A stretch of DNA of 28,891 nt from JANQTF01 sp036835375. GTDB taxonomy: Bacteria > Bacteroidota > Bacteroidia > J057. The stretch covers positions 1 through 28,891 of the forward strand of contig DAITMB010000063.1 in NCBI GenBank assembly GCA_036835375.1. Reading direction: 5' to 3'. A model generated the notes under the pieces. That model saw only the letters and a list, made by a program, of their open reading frames with translations, searched no databases and had not been told where the DNA came from. Position 1 is the first letter of the stretch. Each line of letters opens with the position of its first letter. Shown piece after piece: positions 18,684 to 26,789 of this stretch. The translations under genes were made by a program, and so were the position numbers.

Positions 18684-18707
18684 CGTCCAGCTTTCAGGAC
18701 GTTTTTT
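18684..18707 (+). terminator. Orphan rho-independent terminator
   Basis: The stem CGTCC/GGACG (18684-18688 with 18697-18701) encloses an 8-base loop and is followed directly by six T. No plus-strand gene lies between it and the divergent start at 18506, so it may end a short noncoding transcript or be fortuitous. Confidence 0.45.
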
Positions 18708-18987
18708 CAAAATATCATCAGACAAATTTAGCACGACCTCCGCAATAAGTCTGCAATAAGTGAGGAAACCTGTGGGTCGAGGGCTAATCAACGACCGTGC
18801 CTAAATCCAAGTAGAAATTTACGATACGGAGCCCCACTTTGGATTTTACCTTTTAAACAGGATTCTTGACGGTTAGCCAGAAAAAGTGACGATTCAACGA
18901 CTGTTCAACGGTTGCTGCCTGATATCTTCTTATTCTTGTATCAAACAAACCCTCCATAACACCCCGTTTCTCTCAACCCCTAGTGCC

Positions 18988-19006
18988 ACCCTTTTGAGGA
19001 AAGGGT
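18988..19006 (+). promoter_or_regulatory. Hairpin in the leader of the sorting-domain gene
   Basis: A perfect 7-bp stem ACCCTTT/AAAGGGT with loop TGAGG ends 12 bases before the ATG at 19019. It lies where a ribosome would bind, so it could modulate translation. There is no T-run of terminator length after it. Confidence 0.35.
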
Positions 19007-19018
19007 TATTCTGTAGTT

Positions 19019-19393
19019 ATGATCCAGTATATCGTTCTTGCCTGCTTGGCTATTTGCTCTTGGTCCTTTGTACCAGTTCCCGTGGAGATTTACCTGACGG
19101 GAGGAGACGACTCATCTTGCCTCACATTTATTCCTGCTGCGATCTCCCCCAACGGAGACGGTATCAATGACATTTTTGAAATTCGCCATTCCTGTCTCAC
19201 CGCAGAGATGGAGCTTGAGATTTTTGACCTCACAGGACAGCTTGTTCACACCTCGGTGCATAGCAAGCCGAGTTGGAACGGCAACATCGGCGGAATTCCT
19301 GCTGTTCCTGGCAACTACACATGGAAACTAAACTACCGTAATCACTTAGGTGAAGTGGTGAAAAAGCAAGGACAGCTAGTACTGGTCCGTTGA
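19019..19393 (+). CDS. Sorting-domain-only protein (T9SS type-B / gliding-motility-associated C-terminal domain)
   Basis: A 124-residue protein. Residues 1 to about 19 are hydrophobic and resemble a signal peptide, but the n-region has no Lys or Arg. Residues about 35-124 match the type-B T9SS sorting domain: FIPAAISPNGDGINDIF (37-53), LEIFDLTGQLVHTS (66-79), W86-NG, and a final strand block ending KKQGQLVLVR. In known cargo this domain sits at the C-terminus of proteins of hundreds to thousands of residues and directs export and surface attachment. Here there is no cargo. An in-frame TGA eight codons upstream of the ATG shows that it is not the end of a longer frame. A strong terminator follows, so it is a monocistronic unit. 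Confidence 0.85.
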   Translation: MIQYIVLACLAICSWSFVPVPVEIYLTGGDDSSCLTFIPAAISPNGDGINDIFEIRHSCLTAEMELEIFDLTGQLVHTSVHSKPSWNGNIGGIPAVPGNYTWKLNYRNHLGEVVKKQGQLVLVR

Positions 19394-19427
19394 TTACTTC
19401 TTAAAGCATTCCTACCTGTACCATAAG

Positions 19428-19468
19428 CGCGTGGCAAAGGCTCCTTTTTGGAGCCTTTCCGCGTTTTT
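19428..19468 (+). terminator. Rho-independent terminator after the sorting-domain gene
   Basis: A perfect 9-bp stem AAAGGCTCC/GGAGCCTTT (19436-19444 with 19450-19458) has a T5 loop. It is extended by CGCG/CGCG outside a small bulge and followed by TTTTT at 19464-19468. It lies 35 bases after the stop at 19393 and before the convergent ATPase-like gene. Confidence 0.88.
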
Positions 19469-19495
19469 AGCGCCCTGCCGACACAGATAAAAGCT

Positions 19496-20278
19496 TCATC
19501 GGTTGAACCAGCGATTCCACCACGACACCTTTTCCGGGGAAGGAGGAGGCGTCAAGCCATGTGCGCTGTCGTAATGGACCCGAAACTCTGCCATCTCTTT
19601 GGGGCCAATGTTTGGCGAAGTGGCGCCCAAAGAAGAAATCCTTTTTAAGACATATTGGAGAAAAAGATAGGCATGGGGATGCGAGTAGATCGCCATGGCT
19701 ACGGCCATATCTGGATTCCACAAAGGAAATTGGCGAGTGATCTCTTCTTGCATTCGCTTGAGACTCAAGGGAGGGAGCGGGTACACATCCGGCTCGAAGT
19801 CTGCCTGCGAAAAAAACTGCTCTAACTCAGTCAGCCTCGATACCAGCGGATGGGCAGTGACAGCGAGAAGCGACAAAGAGGGGATGAGGAAGAATCGGCT
19901 GAGCGTAGTGAAAAACGAAGCGCCGTAAGGACCATGTTCTGATCGGTCGATGTGGTCGAAGTGGTGGAGCATAAGGCACAGTCTGCCACCGTGGAGCTGG
20001 AGTGCATCCACCCACTCGTCGAAGTCCTGCACGGGTTCCTGCGCTCCAAGTGCCACGCTGATCCCCCGGACAAATGCCTGCGCATCTTGTCGAAATTCTC
20101 GCATATCGACCAGCAAGAAGCGCTGGTCCTGGATGCCTATGCCCATGAGGTCTTCCAGCAGGCGGTCCACCCCTTGCTCAGCGCTCCCCACAAGGTTGAG
20201 CACAGCGCCTTGACTCAGCTTTTGTGCCAGTCGCCGGGTGAATACAGGGCGGAGAAGGTGGTGGGTGGAATGAGTCAT
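19496..20278 (-). CDS. AAA/STAND-like P-loop protein with degraded ATPase motifs
   Basis: A 260-residue protein whose layout follows small STAND or AAA_16 ATPases but without working catalytic residues. The strand-loop NLVGSAEQGVDRLLEDL (28-44) sits where Walker A belongs, yet the GK[ST] is replaced by GVD. LCLMLHHFDHID (100-111) sits at Walker B with His-His-Phe-Asp instead of Asp-Glu. SLLAVTAHPL (136-145) resembles the sensor-1 strand, and YPLPPLSLKRMQEEITRQF (166-184) the usual linker into the lid. The end is aromatic and basic (WWNRWFNR). Its ATG overlaps the stop of the preceding small ORF by ATGA, the last link in the efflux operon, so it probably serves or monitors the pump. That role is inference. 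Confidence 0.7.
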   Translation of the reverse strand: MTHSTHHLLRPVFTRRLAQKLSQGAVLNLVGSAEQGVDRLLEDLMGIGIQDQRFLLVDMREFRQDAQAFVRGISVALGAQEPVQDFDEWVDALQLHGGRLCLMLHHFDHIDRSEHGPYGASFFTTLSRFFLIPSLSLLAVTAHPLVSRLTELEQFFSQADFEPDVYPLPPLSLKRMQEEITRQFPLWNPDMAVAMAIYSHPHAYLFLQYVLKRISSLGATSPNIGPKEMAEFRVHYDSAHGLTPPPSPEKVSWWNRWFNR

Positions 20279-20454
20279 GAAGAATAGGTTTCGAGACCTT
20301 GTACGGGCCAGAAAGATCGAAGGACTTGTTCATGGCAGGGAAAAAAGGTGAGAAGCCGAAGAGGGATTTGGAATTTCCCCTCTTCGTCTCGCAGCTCGCC
20401 CTTTTCCAGATCAATGCAGGCAGGGAAACATTCCTCATCTGCGTGCGGCTCCAT
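20275..20454 (-). CDS. Small ORF of the efflux operon, unknown function
   Basis: A 59-residue frame starting at an ATG 10 bases after the TolC-like stop and ending in ATGA, which overlaps the start of the ATPase-like gene by 4 bases. That spacing is the main support that it is translated. The first half is acidic (DEE, then DLEKGELRDEEGK) and the second half hydrophobic-aromatic (LRLLTFFPC, RSFWPV). Cys lies at 9, 13 and 44 by my count. There is no signal peptide or membrane helix, so it is likely cytoplasmic. I recognise no family. A TTG 27 bases further upstream would overlap tolC and is less likely. It could also be only a spacer. Confidence 0.5.
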   Translation of the reverse strand: MEPHADEECFPACIDLEKGELRDEEGKFQIPLRLLTFFPCHEQVLRSFWPVQGLETYSS

Positions 20455-20464
20455 GAGGAATGGA

Positions 20465-21817
20465 TCAGTCGCGGGGGACAAGGGTTCCGCTGAGTTGGAG
20501 AAGGGTAAGCTGACTCAGCTTGGCGTCGAATCGGATATCATTGAGTCGATTTTCCGCGTTGAGAAGGTTGATTTGTGACTCTCGAAATTCAATGCCAGTG
20601 GCTTGACCTAGTCGAAATCGCTCCTGCGTGCGCTCGTAGTTTTCTCTGGCAGCCCTCACGGAAAGCTCTTGCAGCCGAAGGATGTCGAGGTGATTGCGAT
20701 AAGTGAAATAGGCATTTCGCAGGTCGCGCATGACTTGCTGCTCTACTTGGTCTTGTTGCAAGCGGCTCTGAGCCAAGGTGATTTCTGCCTTTTGAATGCC
20801 ATTAGCCACCCTGCTCCCATTATATATCGGCACATTGAGCGAGACGCCGCCCGCCAATCCATAGCTAAAAATCCTCGGCGCAAAGCTAAAGGGACCGTTA
20901 TTGGCGTAATTTAGCCCATAAGAACCATTGATGCTGAGGCTGGGATATCGCCCTGACTCCGCTATTTGAAGGTTGAGTGCGTTGAGTTGTTGATTTTGCT
21001 CTGCACTGACGATGGTCGAGTTGCCATTGAGCACCATGGTTTCCAGCTCTGCCAGTGAAGGTAATTCTTCTATTTGCGCGGTCAGCTCTACCGAAGGAAG
21101 GGTCGTCTCCAAGTCCAAACCTATGAGATAAACCAGGTTTCGCTTTGCGTTTTCGAGGTTCAAGGCGGTAGTCAGGAGATTGACCGAGTCGGTGTTCAAG
21201 TCCACCTGCGCATTAAGCACTGCAATGGAATTTGCCCCACCAAATTCTTCCTGATTTTTAACTGACACCAGTCGCTGCACGGAGCGTTCCAGGCTTTGGG
21301 CGAGAATGCGATAGTTGTTTTCCAGCCGCGCCACTTGGTAGTAGGTCGTGGATACCTGAATCACATTGAGTTCTACCAAATTTCTGGTTTGCTCTTTCGT
21401 GAGCGCCGCCGAAGCCGATAGAAGTTCATAACGTCGCGCATTGGCCATGCCATTGAAAATGGTCCAATTGAGATTGAGGCCAAGATTGGCAGAGGAGGTC
21501 TCTACACCGGTAGCACTCACGCGCTCCACAATCGCCGCTCCAGTAGCAGGGTCTGTACCTGCCACGACATCAACCTCAGCATTGTTGTTGTTGTAGTTGG
21601 CACCTCCTAACATGGAGAGTGTCGGGAGGAGACCAGCATTTCCTCGGGAAACATCGAGCTCGCTACTTCGCACGTCATAGGCCGCCAACCGAATGCCATA
21701 GTTATTTTGGAGGGCCGCCCCAATGGCGTCTTCCAATGTAAGGCTTTCCTGCGCAGCCAATGGGCTCGTGAGGCCTGACCATGCAAAGCCAATCAAGAGA
21801 ATGATTGCATATTTCAT
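20465..21817 (-). CDS. TolC-family outer-membrane efflux channel
   Basis: A 450-residue protein with a signal peptide (MKYAIILLIGFAWSGLTSPLAAQ). Then comes the two-fold repeated outer-membrane-efflux architecture: SLTLEDAIGAALQNNYGIRLA at the start, long Gln/Asn/Ala-rich helices, and a second repeat with AELETMVLNGNSTIVSAEQN. The equivalent VPIYNG turn (GVSLNVPIYNGSR) precedes the second beta-hairpin. FRLGQATGIEFRESQINLLNAENRL is the classic closing helix. It is the outer-membrane duct of the tripartite pump encoded just upstream. It starts 19 bases after the pump stop, so it is cotranscribed with it. Length and motifs look complete. Confidence 0.93.
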   Translation of the reverse strand: MKYAIILLIGFAWSGLTSPLAAQESLTLEDAIGAALQNNYGIRLAAYDVRSSELDVSRGNAGLLPTLSMLGGANYNNNNAEVDVVAGTDPATGAAIVERVSATGVETSSANLGLNLNWTIFNGMANARRYELLSASAALTKEQTRNLVELNVIQVSTTYYQVARLENNYRILAQSLERSVQRLVSVKNQEEFGGANSIAVLNAQVDLNTDSVNLLTTALNLENAKRNLVYLIGLDLETTLPSVELTAQIEELPSLAELETMVLNGNSTIVSAEQNQQLNALNLQIAESGRYPSLSINGSYGLNYANNGPFSFAPRIFSYGLAGGVSLNVPIYNGSRVANGIQKAEITLAQSRLQQDQVEQQVMRDLRNAYFTYRNHLDILRLQELSVRAARENYERTQERFRLGQATGIEFRESQINLLNAENRLNDIRFDAKLSQLTLLQLSGTLVPRD

Positions 21818-21836
21818 AGGGAGGATGTTCAGAGGA

Positions 21837-24800
21837 TTAGCTGAAAAAACTTGGGATAGCTGCCAGAAAAGCTAAGAAACCGACCAGCGCGAGGGTGCCG
21901 ATCATCCAGAGACCGAGGTAGTCTTTGCGTCCATCCAACGCGGGCTCCACTGAAGTAGGGTCGGGCTTGGTCCCTTCCCAGAGCCACACAATACCTACCT
22001 TGTAGGAGTTGATGATCAGGAGAAAGGCTGGGAGGGTCACGAGCACCAGGAGGGTAGATACCGCGAGGCCAAATGCGATGGTTATGGCCATTGGGATAAG
22101 AAATTGCGCTTGAAGGCTCTTTTCAAAAATCAAAGGCGCCAGTCCCGCTATCGTGGTGACAGAGGTCAGGAAGATAGGTCGAAACCGAGAGGAGGAGGCC
22201 TCATACAAAGCTTCCCGGAATGGCTTTCCTTCCTTGATCAGGATGTTGAATTGGCTGACCAATACCAGTGCGTCATTGACCATGACCCCGACCAGCGCCA
22301 GGACCCCCAGCCCGGAAAGGATGAAGCTAAATGGCCTGTCCAAGATCCAGTGTCCAAAAAACACTCCGATCAGTCCGAAAGGAATGATGGCGAGCACAGC
22401 AATGGTCTGGTTGAATGATCGGAAAGTAAGGATGATGATCACCGAAAATATGAGCAGAACAATTGGACCAACTTTCGCTACTGAGGCCTGAGTTTTTGCA
22501 TTGTCGCGGACTTGACCTTCCATGCTGAAGTTCACACTGGGATACTTGGCCAGAACGGCGGGAAGCACGGCATTTTCGATTTCGATCAAGAGGTCGTTGG
22601 TCGATACATCAGCGGAGGCAGCATCCGCTTCAATGCGGATTTCTCGCTTGCCATCCAGGTGATTGATTGCAATGACTCCTCGGCTGGGGGCGATGTTAGC
22701 GATGTCGAAAAGCGGGAATGATTGGCCCGCAGCGGTCTGGATGCGCATATTTTCCAGATTGCTGATCGACTGACGATCTGATTCGGGATATCTTACCCAT
22801 ACCCGAACTTCATCTTCCCCACGCTGAATTCGCTGCACCTCGGCCCCAAAAAAGCCTTGCCGCACTTGGCTCACGACGGTGCGCAAATCAAGACCGAGCA
22901 TTATGGCTTTGTCCTTGAGGGTGATGTTGAGCTCCCGAAGTCCGGTCTGGTTGTTGTCAGTGACATTGCGGAGGTCGGAGAACTCGTTCAAAGTGTCTTT
23001 CAGGGTTTCGACCGCCCGCTCCAGCTCCGACAGATTGGCGGAAAAAAGTGCAATTGAGACTGCTTTTCCGAATGGACTGGACAGGGTAAAACTCACCTCT
23101 TCCGCTCCATAAATGATTCCCACTTCCTTTTTGATAGAATCCGCAATGGAGAGCGAAGAGGCTTGTGGAGCAAATTCTTGCCGGGTCTCACTATCTAGCA
23201 GATTGATGAGGAGCGTTCCTTCATAGGTAGTGCCCCCCTGATTGAGGTTCGTGATGTTTACCACATCCAACCCATCGGGTCGCCGGGACTTCAGGCGCTC
23301 GTTCACACGCCAGGTAGCCTCTTCGATGTGGTTCATCCAACGAAGGGTGACTTCCTCAGGGGTACCAGCGGGCATCTTGACATTTGCCGTGATAAAGTCA
23401 CCTTCGATCACAGGAAAGATGGTTGTTTTGAGAAAACCACCTGAGATCAAGGAAAATGCGATCAACAGCAAGGCAATTGGAAAGGCGATTCCTAGCAGGG
23501 GGAAGTTGAAAACTACCTTCAGTTGGGGTTCGTATAGCCTCACCCGCATCCACTCCATACCATCGGAGAAGGCTTTTTGGGCCCTATCTACTACATTTCT
23601 GTCTTCCTTTTCTTTTCGAAGGAGCGCCTTGGAGTGTGCCACGTGGCCCGGTAAGATCAGCGCCCCTTCGAGGAGTGAGAATCCAAGGGTGAGGATGACG
23701 ACCAATGCGACGTCTTTGAAGAAGTCACCTGTGATGCCATCGAGGAAGAAAAACATCCCAAAGGCCACCATGGTGGTGAGAATCGCGGATAACACCGCAG
23801 GCAAGACTTCCATTGTGCCATCAATGGCGGCATCCACAGGATCCTTTCCACGTTCCCAATGTGAAAAAATGTTCTCGCTGATTACGATGCCGTCATCTAC
23901 CAAGATCCCGATCACGAGGATCATACCAAAGAGGGAGAGGACATTGATCTGAAGACCGACCAGCGCCCCAAAGAGAAACATCCCCGCAAATGAGATCGGG
24001 ATCGAAAGGGCTACCCAAAAGGCAAGTCGCAACTGTAAAAACATTGCAAGCAACACGACAACCAGAATGATCCCGATCTGACCGTTGTTGACCAAAAGGT
24101 CGATCCGCTGTCGCAGCAACACGGAGCCATCGTTGATGATGGTGGCTTGCACATCTTGGTGTGACTGATTGAACTCTCGGATATAATCGTTGACGGTCTC
24201 AGCGATTTCGAGGAGGCTCTCGTCCACGGTATTGTTCACGCTGACTCTCACAGCTGGCTTGCCATTGATGGTAGCACCACTCGGTGACTCCTCAAATTGG
24301 TCCCGGATCTCAGCCACTTCATACAATTTCACCTGCCTGCCATCTGGGCTGGTAGCCACGGTCAGGTCGCGAAGGTTGGCGGCATAATACTCCTTGGAGC
24401 GTGTTCGAATAAGAATTTCTTCGTCCAGCCCCTTGATCGTTCCGCCCGTCAACTCCAAATTCGCTGAGGCCACAGACCTGCTGACCTGATCGAAGGTGAT
24501 ACCATAGCTCCGAAGAACATCTTCTTTGACCCGGATCTCTATTTCTTCGGCAGGAAATCCACTCAACGAGATCTTGGAGACGCCTTCTTTGGCTAGCAAG
24601 TCCGACTCGATCTGCCGCGCATACCGCTTGAGAATGGAGAGATCTACCTCTCCACTCACAGCAAAGTTGAGCGCCAACGTGAGGGCTTCTTGCTTGTAAA
24701 TTACAGGGGGCTCCAAGTCCAGAGGAAAGGAACTGATCTGGTCCACCGCATTTTTTACATCTTGTAGCAACAAGTCGATCTTGTATCCCCGCTTGATTTC

Positions 24801-25082
24801 GACAGTGACTCGACCACTGTTTTCTCTTGACACAGAAGACACCCGGTCGATGCCAGTGACTCCCTTCAAATTATCTTCAATCTTGTTGACGACCCCTTCT
24901 TCTATCTCCTCAGGAGAGGCTCCGGGATATATCAGCTCAATGGCGATGAGCTTTGTCTCTGTTTCTGGGAAGAAGGTGCTCTTCAAACTCAGGAGACCCA
25001 TCGCCCCAAAAACCAGCAACACCACCATCAGCACATTGCCTGTGATGGGATATTTGACAAAATAAGTAATGACCTGTCTCAT
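21837..25082 (-). CDS. RND efflux pump, HAE-1/AcrB-like inner-membrane permease
   Basis: A 1081-residue permease with the full twelve-helix, two-porter-domain layout of AcrB relatives. TM1 is at about 13-32; PGASPEEIE (53-61) and the first porter domain follow. TM2-TM6 begin near 335, and VGILVDDGIV carries the proton-relay Asp pair D396/D397. The second porter domain and TM8-TM12 complete it. In TM10 the Lys of AcrB (K940) is replaced by Asn (GVMVNDALV), a variant known from other RND branches. It exports drugs, bile-salt-like or fatty compounds with the adaptor and channel encoded on either side. Spacing is 32 bases after the adaptor and 19 before the channel. Confidence 0.95.
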   Translation of the reverse strand: MRQVITYFVKYPITGNVLMVVLLVFGAMGLLSLKSTFFPETETKLIAIELIYPGASPEEIEEGVVNKIEDNLKGVTGIDRVSSVSRENSGRVTVEIKRGYKIDLLLQDVKNAVDQISSFPLDLEPPVIYKQEALTLALNFAVSGEVDLSILKRYARQIESDLLAKEGVSKISLSGFPAEEIEIRVKEDVLRSYGITFDQVSRSVASANLELTGGTIKGLDEEILIRTRSKEYYAANLRDLTVATSPDGRQVKLYEVAEIRDQFEESPSGATINGKPAVRVSVNNTVDESLLEIAETVNDYIREFNQSHQDVQATIINDGSVLLRQRIDLLVNNGQIGIILVVVLLAMFLQLRLAFWVALSIPISFAGMFLFGALVGLQINVLSLFGMILVIGILVDDGIVISENIFSHWERGKDPVDAAIDGTMEVLPAVLSAILTTMVAFGMFFFLDGITGDFFKDVALVVILTLGFSLLEGALILPGHVAHSKALLRKEKEDRNVVDRAQKAFSDGMEWMRVRLYEPQLKVVFNFPLLGIAFPIALLLIAFSLISGGFLKTTIFPVIEGDFITANVKMPAGTPEEVTLRWMNHIEEATWRVNERLKSRRPDGLDVVNITNLNQGGTTYEGTLLINLLDSETRQEFAPQASSLSIADSIKKEVGIIYGAEEVSFTLSSPFGKAVSIALFSANLSELERAVETLKDTLNEFSDLRNVTDNNQTGLRELNITLKDKAIMLGLDLRTVVSQVRQGFFGAEVQRIQRGEDEVRVWVRYPESDRQSISNLENMRIQTAAGQSFPLFDIANIAPSRGVIAINHLDGKREIRIEADAASADVSTNDLLIEIENAVLPAVLAKYPSVNFSMEGQVRDNAKTQASVAKVGPIVLLIFSVIIILTFRSFNQTIAVLAIIPFGLIGVFFGHWILDRPFSFILSGLGVLALVGVMVNDALVLVSQFNILIKEGKPFREALYEASSSRFRPIFLTSVTTIAGLAPLIFEKSLQAQFLIPMAITIAFGLAVSTLLVLVTLPAFLLIINSYKVGIVWLWEGTKPDPTSVEPALDGRKDYLGLWMIGTLALVGFLAFLAAIPSFFS

Positions 25083-25114
25083 AAAGCCTGACGTTGGGAT
25101 TCAGAGGGTGAAGG

Positions 25115-26275
25115 CTACTGATTGGAATATAGCGCTACGCTCATTCCGTCGTATGCATTGGGAATCGACTGATTGATGAGCATCATGCCATTTTCCAATC
25201 CCCTCACCAGCACTTTGCCTTCTGAGTATTGGACGGGCTCTACGATCGCTTTTTTGAGAGTGGCAGGCTGGAGAGTAAGGTTCACACTGTCACTGGGTGC
25301 TGGTTTCAGCGTAGCCAGAAAGACAGAGTTATCATCCATTAGCAATCGGCGATCAATCGACACGACATCCTTCACCGGCTTTCCACTCACAGTGCCCCGC
25401 AAGTACATCCCTTCCTTGAGAGAACTACCACTCACGCTGATGAACACCCTTACGGTCTGTGTAGTGGCATCAATCACGTCGGAGATGCGGAGCACGCGGC
25501 CATTCCACGTACCTGGAATGTCCTCGGAGCGCAGCTCAACAGCACTGCCGGGCTGAGTGAAGGGGAGGTCGCGCAAGCTCACGGATGCCTCTAATTCGTA
25601 GGAAGATGGATTGAAGAATTCTCCCAGCTTTTGTCCAGACCTTACCAAGGTGCCCGGGGTGATGGCGCTTTGCGATACCCTTCCATTAAAGGGCGCCTGA
25701 ATCAAATATTTTTTCAACCGGGCTTCTTGTCCTTGTATAGTGTAATAGGTGTTGAGCACATTCCTAGCAGTGAGGTAATATCGCTCTTGATCACTGCTCG
25801 CTTCTGGCAGCTGAGGAAGAGGCTTGTCGATGTCGAGACTATCGAGGTAAGCCACCCAGCGAGGAAAGCTTGATCCATAGTCCGTCTTCAAATCGGGGAG
25901 CATGAGCGTGATCTGGTTCGCAAAGGCGCTCTTTTGGGCCCGCAGCGCCATCTGGAATTCTGCGTCGGTGAGATTGAGCATGGTCTCTCCTTTGGCGAAA
26001 TAAACCCCCTCCTTGAAGAGCTTGCCAGTGCTGCGATAGGTCCCGTTGACTTCCGAAAAGAGTTCAATTTTGTCTCTGGCCACCAGTCGCCCGTTGACCT
26101 CCACTTGGGCAGCATGGGTCTGATTTTGGACCACATGGTAGGAAGCTTGCGTGACATTGTCCACAGCCGGGAGTTTGGGGGCTGGCTCCTTCTGAGAAGA
26201 AATGATGGTCGAAATGCCCAGTCCCCCGGCGAGAATCAGGACAAACAGTCCAAGTGAAATAAGTGCCGATCTCAT
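25115..26275 (-). CDS. Periplasmic adaptor (membrane fusion protein) of the RND pump
   Basis: A 386-residue HlyD/AcrA-type adaptor. Residues about 5-27 form an N-terminal membrane anchor or signal, with no lipobox Cys. A beta strand NGRLVARDKIELFSEVNGTY begins the half-lipoyl domain, followed by a helical hairpin (about 100-190). The second half-lipoyl domain is KKYLIQAPFNGRVSQSAITPGTLV. Beta-barrel and membrane-proximal domains end the chain. It bridges the inner-membrane pump and the TolC-like channel. It begins 56 bases after marR, and a GTTAC-N4-GTAAC inverted repeat lies 30-43 bases upstream of its ATG, so it may have its own MarR-controlled promoter. Confidence 0.92.
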   Translation of the reverse strand: MRSALISLGLFVLILAGGLGISTIISSQKEPAPKLPAVDNVTQASYHVVQNQTHAAQVEVNGRLVARDKIELFSEVNGTYRSTGKLFKEGVYFAKGETMLNLTDAEFQMALRAQKSAFANQITLMLPDLKTDYGSSFPRWVAYLDSLDIDKPLPQLPEASSDQERYYLTARNVLNTYYTIQGQEARLKKYLIQAPFNGRVSQSAITPGTLVRSGQKLGEFFNPSSYELEASVSLRDLPFTQPGSAVELRSEDIPGTWNGRVLRISDVIDATTQTVRVFISVSGSSLKEGMYLRGTVSGKPVKDVVSIDRRLLMDDNSVFLATLKPAPSDSVNLTLQPATLKKAIVEPVQYSEGKVLVRGLENGMMLINQSIPNAYDGMSVALYSNQ

Positions 26276-26304
26276 GTAGTAAGTTGTTGCAAAAGGATAG
26301 GTCG

Positions 26305-26318
26305 GTTACGGATGTAAC
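26305..26318. promoter_or_regulatory. Probable MarR operator 2 (before the adaptor gene)
   Basis: GTTACGGATGTAAC: 5-bp arms GTTAC/GTAAC with a 4-base spacer. The same arms and spacing recur upstream of marR at 26790-26803. It lies between marR and the adaptor gene. The assignment to this regulator is inference from position and recurrence. Confidence 0.6.
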
Positions 26319-26331
26319 TGTGCGAAAAGTG

Positions 26332-26784
26332 CTATAAATAAGGCTTGAGATTCTCCAAAATAAGTTGGAGGACTTCTTGGCAGCCTTCCAGATCTTTTTT
26401 GGGGATCCCCATGAAAGCTTCTGTTTGGGTGTCAATGGCGATGGGCATCAGCTCGTGTTCAAGCTCTTTGCCAGCCTTGGTGAGGTAGATGCGTTTGTTT
26501 CTTTTATCCTGCTGATCTGGCACGCGAAGAACCAAATTCAGCTCTTCCAAGTTGTCTATCGCTCGTGTAACAGCGGTTTTATGGCGACCAGCTATCTCTC
26601 CGAGCTTGGCTTGGTTTTGTCCATCTTCTTGCCACAAATGCACCAATACGATCCAGTGCTCCATGTTGAGATGGTGGCCTGCCTGGTGCATCCGGGCGGT
26701 CAGGGACTTGAACATGGCCTTCCCGATCATGGCGATGAGCCTCGGCAAAGGATTTACTACGGAATGATAGGATTCTTGCACCAA
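26332..26784 (-). CDS. MarR-family transcriptional regulator
   Basis: A 150-residue winged-helix repressor. The N-terminal dimerisation helix is at about 10-35. The winged helix follows: LGEIAGRHKTAVTRAIDNLEELNLV (about 61-85), then the wing with PDQQDKRNKRIYLTKAG, where the D-x-R-x3-R pattern is typical of MarR. The C-terminal helices complete the dimer. No ATG is available: the start is TTG at 26784 or the next codon, GTG at 26781, because an in-frame TAA lies just upstream. An inverted repeat ends five bases before the TTG, pointing to autorepression. It probably senses pump substrates and represses the operon. Confidence 0.9.
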   Translation of the reverse strand: MVQESYHSVVNPLPRLIAMIGKAMFKSLTARMHQAGHHLNMEHWIVLVHLWQEDGQNQAKLGEIAGRHKTAVTRAIDNLEELNLVLRVPDQQDKRNKRIYLTKAGKELEHELMPIAIDTQTEAFMGIPKKDLEGCQEVLQLILENLKPYL

Positions 26785-26789
26785 TTTTT

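Larger units (their letters stand above)
18507..19018. other. Divergent intergenic region with two hairpins
   Basis: About 510 bases between the FAD oxidoreductase and the sorting-domain gene. It holds an orphan plus-strand terminator (18684-18707), a tandem GCAATAAGT direct repeat near 18741-18760 and a leader hairpin (18988-19006). The open frame at 18539-18748 runs through the terminator and is not believed. No RNA gene is recognised. Confidence 0.5.

Noticed and set aside
18539..18748. 69-codon plus-strand frame in the 18.5-19.0 kb gap
   Set aside because: It runs straight through a terminator-like hairpin with T6 and has no recognisable content.
23242..23952. 236-codon plus-strand frame antisense to the RND pump
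   Set aside because: A shadow of a strongly supported coding strand; rich in Ser, Arg and Lys as expected from a reversed membrane gene.
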